Shown here piece after piece: positions 57,756 through 64,000 of a stretch of DNA of 64,000 nt. A model generated the notes under the pieces. That model saw nothing but the letters and a program-made list of their open reading frames with translations. It had not been told where the DNA came from and searched no databases. Each line of letters begins with the position of its first letter. Within the stretch, counting starts at the first letter, position 1. The translations under genes and the position numbers were made by a program. Origin of the DNA: Hymenopellis radicata (taxonomy: Eukaryota > Basidiomycota > Agaricomycetes > Agaricales > Physalacriaceae); the NCBI GenBank assembly GCA_015501595.1, contig JADNRX010000111.1:85794-149793 (forward strand). The letters run 5' to 3'.

Positions 57756-59131
57756 TCACATAACAGGTGTAATAGGAACCGTGACATTATAGCCCTTCGC
57801 CTTCCAATAATTCTCCAGCGCGATCACACCATCCGCCGTATCAAGGACGGTATCCTTCCACGAAATGTACTCATCCGTCTTGAACCCAATCTGCTTCTCG
57901 ATAGTCTTCGTCACCGTGTCGGGGACATACCGGGGCGGCAGCTCTGGCACGTTCCCCACATCGACTAAACGATCCCTGAGTTCTGGACGCGCCTCAACAA
58001 TGAACTTGACTGCTTCCTTGAATCTCGACGGCTCTGGCGAGGACAAGGCGAAGCGCTTCAGTCCTATGTCGGTGGACGACTTGAGGGCTAGGAGATGCGC
58101 TTTAGCGACGTCGCGGACGTCGATGTGGCCTGAATTTCTAGGCAGGTCGTTCTTGTCCTTGCGGAGAAGGCGATGGATGTAGGCGCTCGTGGACAAGACA
58201 GCGTAATCTGGCTCGGGTGCGAGTTCTTCGTAGCCTGGGGCGAAGGGACCATATACCAGATTGGGACCGACTGTACGTGTCAGTTATTGATGAGGGCGGA
58301 TTATTTGTACCCAGTGACATACTGAGAGATAGATCGATCTGCGGGTGCGCCTTGACAAAGTCGGCCATGCATTTATCGGCTGCAGTCTTCTGAGCTGCAT
58401 AGACTTCGTAATGATTCTTGACTTCGGACATCTTGACAGGATTCCAGTCTATGCGAACTTGAGTAGGCACAGGCAGACAGGTAATAAGAGGGGGTGCTTA
58501 CCTTGAGCACCGAATGGGCCGCCATCGGGGAAGGTAACCACGGAGCTGGTAGCTACGACACGTTTGACTCCGGCTTTGAGTGTCTCGTTCATGATGTGAC
58601 GGACTCCGTCAGTAGCGATCTATACAAGCGCTCTGGAGGACAAGCTGGATTGCAAACAAATGACACGAACCTTCAAATTACTCTCGGCTGTGCCTTCGCC
58701 GGGAGTAGGTGCTGCGACGTGCACAATTGCATAGACACCTGTACCAGATTTGAATTAGGACGAAGACCAAGTGCAGCCAATTTTAGCTAGACTTGCCTTT
58801 GAGATAGCGGCTGAGGTCATCGGAATAGATGTCCGGAATGTTCAGGACGTCAGCGTTCGAGTATTTGTCGCCAAGGACTTTCCTAAGTCGGTCTGCCCTG
58901 ATTCCTCTGGCCGCACTGAGATACGTGTTGGTTTGGAGCTAGCTTGCAGGATTGAGGACTTACGCTCTCACAGTATAGCCCGCGTTCAAAAGCTGGGTTA
59001 CAATGTGATAACCAATGAAGCCGGAGCTTCCAGTTACCTGTGTTCACTGCTATTAGACATATTGGATAGTCTGGAAGGAACTTAGGAAGGCGTACAAAGA
59101 TGATCTTCGAGGAATTGGACTCGGAGGACAT
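57756..59131 (-). CDS. NAD(P)-dependent reductase of the DFR/cinnamoyl-CoA-reductase-like extended SDR family
   Basis: ATG 59131 (MSSESNSSKIIF), joined over an intron to VTGSSGFIGYHIVTQLLNAG (GxxGxxG). Then RGIRADRLRKVLGDKYSNAD, YAIVHVAAPTPGEGTAESNL, VKRVVATSSVVTFPDGGPFG (catalytic Ser region) and the active-site YxxxK as YAAQK in HYEVYAAQKTAADKCMAD, then GHIDVRDVAKAHLLALKS, end YNVTVPITPVM, stop 57756-57758. About 345 residues, the family norm. The intron at 58739-58796 has a GC donor (AAAG|GCAAGT). Would reduce a carbonyl of a small molecule; substrate unknown. Confidence 0.9.
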
Positions 59132-59446
59132 GTTGAGAATGATGTTTTCACATTAGTACGCTCCGGGGCGCTATATATCGCTTTCCAGTGTTTCGGCCAT
59201 TGTAGTAAGCTCTGCGCAAAGAGTTGCAATTATTAGCGAGACTTGGATATGGCCGAAGCGCTGACTGAGCAATTACTCGGTGCTCAGCTAGATCGGGATA
59301 AGTATTCCCACGTTCCAGTTCTTGGTTCTTACCATCATCCCATCCAAATCCCATTTCTATGCTGAAATGCCTTCCTGTTCGTTACTTTCATGTATCTCTG
59401 CCATCTTACTGTACTAATTGCTCTATATATGTATAGTCGCTGAATT
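59132..59446. other. Divergent spacer between the reductase and the proline-rich protein
   Basis: Presumed promoters; the first exon and start codon of the proline-rich gene probably lie in or near this interval but could not be fixed. Confidence 0.4.
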
Positions 59447-60060
59447 GAAAGAAAGGGCATCGAAAGCCAAAGACGCCGGCGTTACCAAAATTCAAAACAC
59501 TCGTGACCGACATTCTAGGTTTGTTTTAGTTCTGGAACATGTCCAACATTCTCTGATTAAGTGCTTTCCAGTGTTCCTTTGAAAAAAACAAACTGGGATC
59601 CTTACAGCGGAAAGCCTCCGCCTCCACCACCTCCCGCACGGACCAGTACATCAACACGGCCAACAAGTCTCTCCCCACCTCCGCTTGCACCGCCGCCCCA
59701 GCGAGCTGGAAGTGTGGTATCAAACTCTTCAACATCATCGGTGTCTAGTGGCCCCCCTCCGCCACCAGTGAAACGCGCCACTCGTCCTCCGATCTCCGGT
59801 TCTGGCTCGGCATCAGGACCACCGTTGCCGCAGCGGTCAATGTCGTCGGCATCCTATGCATCACAAGAACCAGATATTGACTGGAAAAACCTCTCGCAGC
59901 AAGACAAGGAAGTCTTTTTCAGTTGGCTAGATGAATTCTTTGAACGCTCCTACGGTATCACTGCAAGGGTAAGCGATCTGTCTTTCTGTAATTTGGATCG
60001 TTTAACATGTCCGTCATGTAGTGAACTGAGTAGGTCAGGCAGATGAAACCATCAGAACCC
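59447..60060 (+). CDS. Proline-rich (SH3-ligand-like) protein, ends uncertain
   Basis: Internal exons of a protein reading AELKERASKAKDAGVTKIQN, then TRDRHS|SVPLKKTNWDPYSGK over a short intron (about 59518-59570), then poly-proline segments (KPPPPPPPA; SPPPLAPPPQ; SGPPPPPVKR) and a structured end SQQDKEVFFSWLDEFFERSY-GITAR. An intron follows at about 59969. The mix of PPPPP tracts and basic residues resembles actin-regulatory SH3-ligand proteins, but no SH3 or WH2 domain was seen. A possible further exon with NAAKHLSYRFFRGTPESKS lies at about 60430. Start codon not located; function not assigned. Confidence 0.55.
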
Positions 60061-60762
60061 CATGGGAAGGTGCGCGAAATCCCCGTTTCTCGTCTTGCCC
60101 TTATAATCTGCTCTAATTCTTCATGCCGACAGATGTAAGACTATTAATATGCCCTGTAAAATGAATCCTATTTATGGAAGAACGATCGTGTATCGTGGTA
60201 AGGGACTTGTCCGTTTGCGAATCAGCTGATAGTTTCAAGAAATTAAGAGATAGTCTTTGGGGGCTTCATCGCCTAGATGTTTGGGACAGTTTGTGGGTGC
60301 CGACAGGACCGTGTTGCACGGGATCATCCTGGTCAAGGTATAGCAACATCCAATCATTCTCTAGACCATTATAAGTGCTTGCGCCAGGGCGCACCATCAA
60401 GGACTGCCTGAGCACCGCTTGACTTTAGCGAACGCGGCAAAGCATCTGTCGTACCGATTCTTCCGCGGAACGCCGGAATCAAAATCTCCTTCAGGCTACT
60501 ATCTTCCAACGACTATTCGTCGCCGAACGACGGAGATGGTGTCCTCACTACATTCCAGCCTTGTACCGGTCTCTGATCGACCTAAGGAATGTACCCAAAA
60601 TGTCCCCATGACGCCGGCATCAATTGACGTGATGTAACATAAACGTTATTACCGGCGCAGGCGTAGGGTGAACCTGGAACTACGCTTCCATTCTCCCCAT
60701 TGATTGGGCTAGATCATATTTTACAGCCCTCGCCTGCGCTTGCGCGTATTCTACTCTTTACC
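60061..60762. other. Region downstream of the proline-rich gene
   Basis: May hold its last exons (open frame 60419-60637) and the promoter of the hydrolase gene. Not resolved. Confidence 0.35.
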
Positions 60763-62383
60763 ATGATCTTCCACCTTCTCCTTCCCTTTTCTCTTCTCTC
60801 CTCCTCCCTCGCGTCCTACAGCGACGTGCCCGCGCAGTATCTCGCTGGACGCGCTGCAGGCAATCCTGATCCCGCAGTAGCAGGAAGCACCGACGGTGGA
60901 TGGGAAGAGTTCCCCAACATTACCGACGCCACGGCTTATCCGGACTGGGTGGTGAACAAGAAGAAAGGCGCGAAACTGGTGCGTGCATCATCTCTACACT
61001 GTTTCAATCCACGAGCTCACCATGCCACTCAGCCTGTCTACCAAACAGCTGGCCTCGATACGTCTGCTGTGAAGCGTGCTGTTATTATCCTTCCGGGAAA
61101 AGTGGGTCCACTTTCGGTTCCGTTCAGGAACTGCTGTATAACTGACCGTTCTTTCTATTACAGCCTCGGGACTGCTGGTATTGTTCGTGGCCCTACCTCC
61201 CTTCACATGTTCGGTTAATAATAGCTGTCCTAAGATTGGAATGTGATGAACAACGCCCTCTATGTGGCGAACGCCAACGACTCCAGCCTCAGACGCGAGG
61301 AGATATCTATCATGGGACCCTGCTTCTTTAACGCAAACGACCTCTCCGCCGGTGCTGCGAAGAGTGACCAGCTGGTTTGGGGAGACACCACCTGGATCAG
61401 CGGACACTACAACGTCGGCCCCGACTCAATATCGGAGTTTAGCAGCTACGATGTTGTAGATTCGCTCGTCGATTATTACATGGACACCGATATGTACCCC
61501 AACCTCAACGTCAGTTCTTTCGTCAGCGATGATTACCGTTTCTCACGTCAATTTCAGGTTGTCGTACTCGCCGGTCATTCCGCAGGAGCACAGATGGCTC
61601 AAAGGTATATTGCTCTCCGTAACAGCCAGAAGAACGACGACAAATTGCATTACTGGATTGGTCTGTACCTTACATCGGTCGTCTTCCAATTGAATACAGG
61701 CTGACGGATATATCTGCGCAGCAAACCCCGGATCGATCTTGTGGCTCACTGAGGACCGACCCATCGCTAACGCATCATGCTCCGGTATCGACGACTACAA
61801 GTACGGACTTTCCGGTACCATCCCCGGATATGCCACTGCCAAGGCCAGCAAGCTTGAACGTTCCGGCCTGGTCGAACGTTATCGTGAGAGGAAGGCTCAT
61901 TATGCTTGGGGCTTGGCAGATGATGGGGCGGGCGATACGCGTTGCGAGGCGATGGTAGGTCTTTCTATACATTCATTGACTGCGCTTACGCGTTATGTCG
62001 GTATCGTAGACGCAAGGAACGACTCACCTCACGCGAGGTCAAAACTTTGTTTCCATGCTGGAAGGCATGGACGGTGGAATGCCTGGGAACACCACTGTTG
62101 ATTGGGTGGTAGGCGCGTCGCATGATAACGTTGAAATGATGCAGAGTGCCGAAGGAATCGACAAGGTCTGTCGTCGAATTGAATACTTTGTATGCATGCA
62201 CACTAACATGCGTACTAGCTCTTCCGATTCGACTATAACAAAACCTCAACCGATGTCTCCTCGGCGTCTGGCTCGGACTCGGGAAGTGACGACTCGGACG
62301 CGGCACTTTCACTACTTCCGTCATCTCAAATGGTGTTGGCAGGACTCTCATTACTATTTCTTGGTTCAGCAGTTTGGCAATAG
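60763..62383 (+). CDS. Secreted alpha/beta-hydrolase-like protein with C-terminal hydrophobic (GPI-type) tail
   Basis: Signal peptide after ATG 60763 (MIFHLLLPFSLLSSSLASYS). Mature part: TDGGWEEFPNITDATAYPDW, LDTSAVKRAVIILPGK, SIMGPCFFNANDLSAGAAK, DTTWISGHYNVGPDSISEFS. The nucleophile elbow is VVVLAGHSAGAQMAQRYIAL (GxSxG, about 61575). Later segments are ANPGSILWLTEDRPIANASC, YAWGLADDGAGDTRCEAM and VDWVVGASHDNVEMMQSAEG (candidate catalytic His). The last exon reads FDYNKTSTDVSSASGSDSGS, then a Ser/Asp-rich stretch and a hydrophobic tail VLAGLSLLFLGSAVWQ, stop 62381-62383, as in GPI-anchored proteins. The exon around 61160-61250 is poorly resolved. Probably a cell-surface esterase-like enzyme of unknown substrate. 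Confidence 0.8.
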
Positions 62384-63030
62384 GACAATTGATATAATCG
62401 GATATTTATCTACATGCAGGACACTTAATTAGTACTCTCGTTTATCAGCAATCGTTTAATTTCGCAATATTTTGTGCATGCGTGCGCCACGTACCGATCT
62501 CTTACACCAACGCTACATTTGCCAAGTAGTATAACTCCGCTACCCGCGGCGAGCGCTGAACCCATAATAAATAGATAGCTAGAGAGGTATATTCCACAGA
62601 TCGAGACGATCCTAATCGACAGATTCCAGTATATAGTGCAATAATACAATGCCAGCAATGTTGTAGTTCTAGTATGTATGCGAAAAAAGCCCCAAAAATA
62701 GAAATAACTGGTAATACAACAACATCGAGAAGCCCTCGCTCTCATGAAAGACGTAAGTAGTCGTCCTAAGAAACTGGTCAGCAGAGCAATCAAAAGTAGT
62801 GCATGCATTGACATACCAACGACAGCCCTGCTGTCCCCGTTGTGGAGTCGTACGGGTCATACAAAAGAGCGAGGTGTAAACGATGGTGTTGTTAAAGAGA
62901 ATGTGCAGGGAAACGAGAGTATATACGGAGGCGAGACTATTGTCCGAAGCAGTCAACGAGGCCTGGAACGCGACGAGCCGGTCGTCGGTCCTAAAACAGA
63001 GCGCGCAGCAGTGGTGTACGAAAGGTCGAA
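62384..63030. other. Convergent spacer, possible small membrane-protein fragment
   Basis: On the minus strand ASLTASDNSLASVYTLVSLH, then ILFNNTIVYTSLFCMTRTTP read like a membrane segment, with a possible intron around 62776-62820. It has no start and follows the neighbour's stop codon, so I leave it uncalled. Confidence 0.35.
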
Positions 63031-64000
63031 TCAGAAATCCCAGAGTGTTCCCTACACATCATCAACAAGACGTCTAAGGAAATAAAGGCGACCACGTACA
63101 AAGTTGGGGATACCAGCAGCTGTTAGGCCTTCAGTCATCTCCTTGTTTCCTTGGGCATTGCTAGTGATGATGACGACTTCGGCTCCTACGTAACCAGTGT
63201 CAGGAAGTCGAAAATCATGGAGCCGTCCAACGTACCCCACGCTTGGTAGATGTCCTTGATGATCTTGACGGAATCTGGGCGAGTACCACGAGCTTTCGAA
63301 TCCCAAAGCGTTACACGATCAGGATATAGGTTCTTCTTGATGAGACCGGAGATGGTAGGTCCAAACGTCTTCTCTTGGTCCGAGCCCATCCAAAGGAGAT
63401 ACCTGCAGACTTGGTTCAGTACAACTTGCGCGTTAACATTGAACGTTCTAACCAGTTGGGATTCTACGGACGCGGGTGAGTAATGGTTTACTGGAACGGT
63501 TGGAGAGGTACCTGGAGACAAGTAGAAAGGCAAGCTCCAAGACCTGTACCCGTGCATACACGGACGCCGCGACGATACAAGGTCGAAGAGTTACCAACGG
63601 CGGCGAACTAGCATGTGTGTAAGTATAGCGTTGACCCGGTATAATCTGTATCCTACCTTGAGCTGGCGAGTCCAGAGATGTGTGGGAGGATTATCGACAA
63701 GACTCTTCGTGAACTGTATGCACACAGTTAGAATAAGAACATCGGAAAGAACAGGTGCTCACGTCTCCTTGAACACCAGCAATAAGATAATGTGTCTTGG
63801 ATGCAACGCCTTCACTGATTGTACCGCTATGACGAAGGATTAGAGCTGTCGGTACTCATGAACGTTAACAGCTCACAATGCGTGGTATTCCCAGAGCGGG
63901 CCATGCGAAATTCGGCAGATAAGACCTTGCTGCATTCCCCGATCCAACTTGATAATAGCCACCTTGGACGACGGCTAGGAGATGCTCTTCAGTATACAAA
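63031..64000 (-). CDS. C-terminal part of a large protein, resembling the NAD-binding tail of fungal NRPS-like adenylate-forming proteins (5' off-window)
   Basis: Exons read from the window edge: VAIIKLDRGMQQGLICRISH-GPLWEYHA, GTISEGVASKTHYLIAGVQG, FTKSLVDNPPTHLWTRQLK, FAAVGNSSTLYRRGVRVCTG-TGLGACLSTCLQ, LLWMGSDQEKTFGPTISGLI, VTLWDSKARGTRPDSVKIIK, AWGAEVVIITSNAQGNKEMT, and the final exon GTLWDF with stop 63031-63033. CTGTGLGA looks like a dinucleotide-binding loop. From memory, this ending (GTLWDF after an ITSN..GN.EM segment) occurs at the C-terminus of fungal NRPS-like proteins with a ferric-reductase-type NAD-binding domain. I cannot confirm this without the upstream part. Introns are short and keep frame. 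Confidence 0.55.

Noticed and set aside
62425..62956. Separate small membrane-protein gene downstream of the NRPS-like gene
   Set aside because: No start codon and it begins right after the neighbour's stop; could be UTR or a relic, so insufficient support.

Overview
The window is nuclear DNA from a filamentous fungus, almost certainly an agaricomycete (mushroom-forming) basidiomycete. Genes lie on both strands and are cut by many short introns (about 50-60 nt). DUF6534-type membrane proteins, F-box-like proteins and P450 families typical of Agaricomycetes are present, and there are no operons or ribosome-binding sites. All gene models were read by eye from splice signals and frame continuity; several 5' ends are uncertain and marked so.

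Layout. (a) 1-7.3 kb: the 3' part of a geranylgeranyl diphosphate synthase and a full-size PDR/ABCG transporter. (b) 9.1-11.5 kb: a degenerate O-methyltransferase (OMT-1) on a segmental duplication carrying a small inverted-repeat insertion. (c) 12.6-16.3 kb: two housekeeping-type genes, spindle-checkpoint MAD1 and an NPC2-like ML-domain lipid-binding protein, then about 3.5 kb without genes that holds three clusters of a CCCGCTAGCGGG-type palindromic repeat. (d) 19.8-39.9 kb: the core of a terpenoid-type biosynthetic locus, with two DUF6534 membrane proteins, three cytochromes P450 (one strongly frame-broken), two more OMTs and a UbiA-type membrane prenyltransferase or terpene cyclase. (e) 41-50 kb: a KHA1-type cation/proton antiporter, a third DUF6534 protein, a relic of a phosphotransferase gene, an SDR and a GST. 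(f) 50.2-64 kb: mainly primary-function or unassigned genes: CFIm25 (pre-mRNA cleavage factor), two unrecognised proteins, an F-box-like protein, an APH-type phosphotransferase, an NAD(P)-dependent reductase, a proline-rich protein, a secreted serine hydrolase with a C-terminal hydrophobic tail, and the C-terminal end of a large protein entering from the right edge.

How the genes may work together (inference). GGPP synthase supplies a C20 diphosphate. The UbiA-type enzyme either attaches it to an aromatic acceptor (meroterpenoid route) or cyclises it, as the UbiA-type diterpene cyclase of the erinacine pathway does. P450s and OMTs would decorate the product and the PDR pump would export it. 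No polyketide synthase, class I terpene synthase or class II cyclase is visible. The locus has grown by local duplication of OMTs, P450s and DUF6534 genes. Several members carry single-base frame breaks, which means either ongoing decay or residual assembly error; this must be settled before the cluster is called functional.
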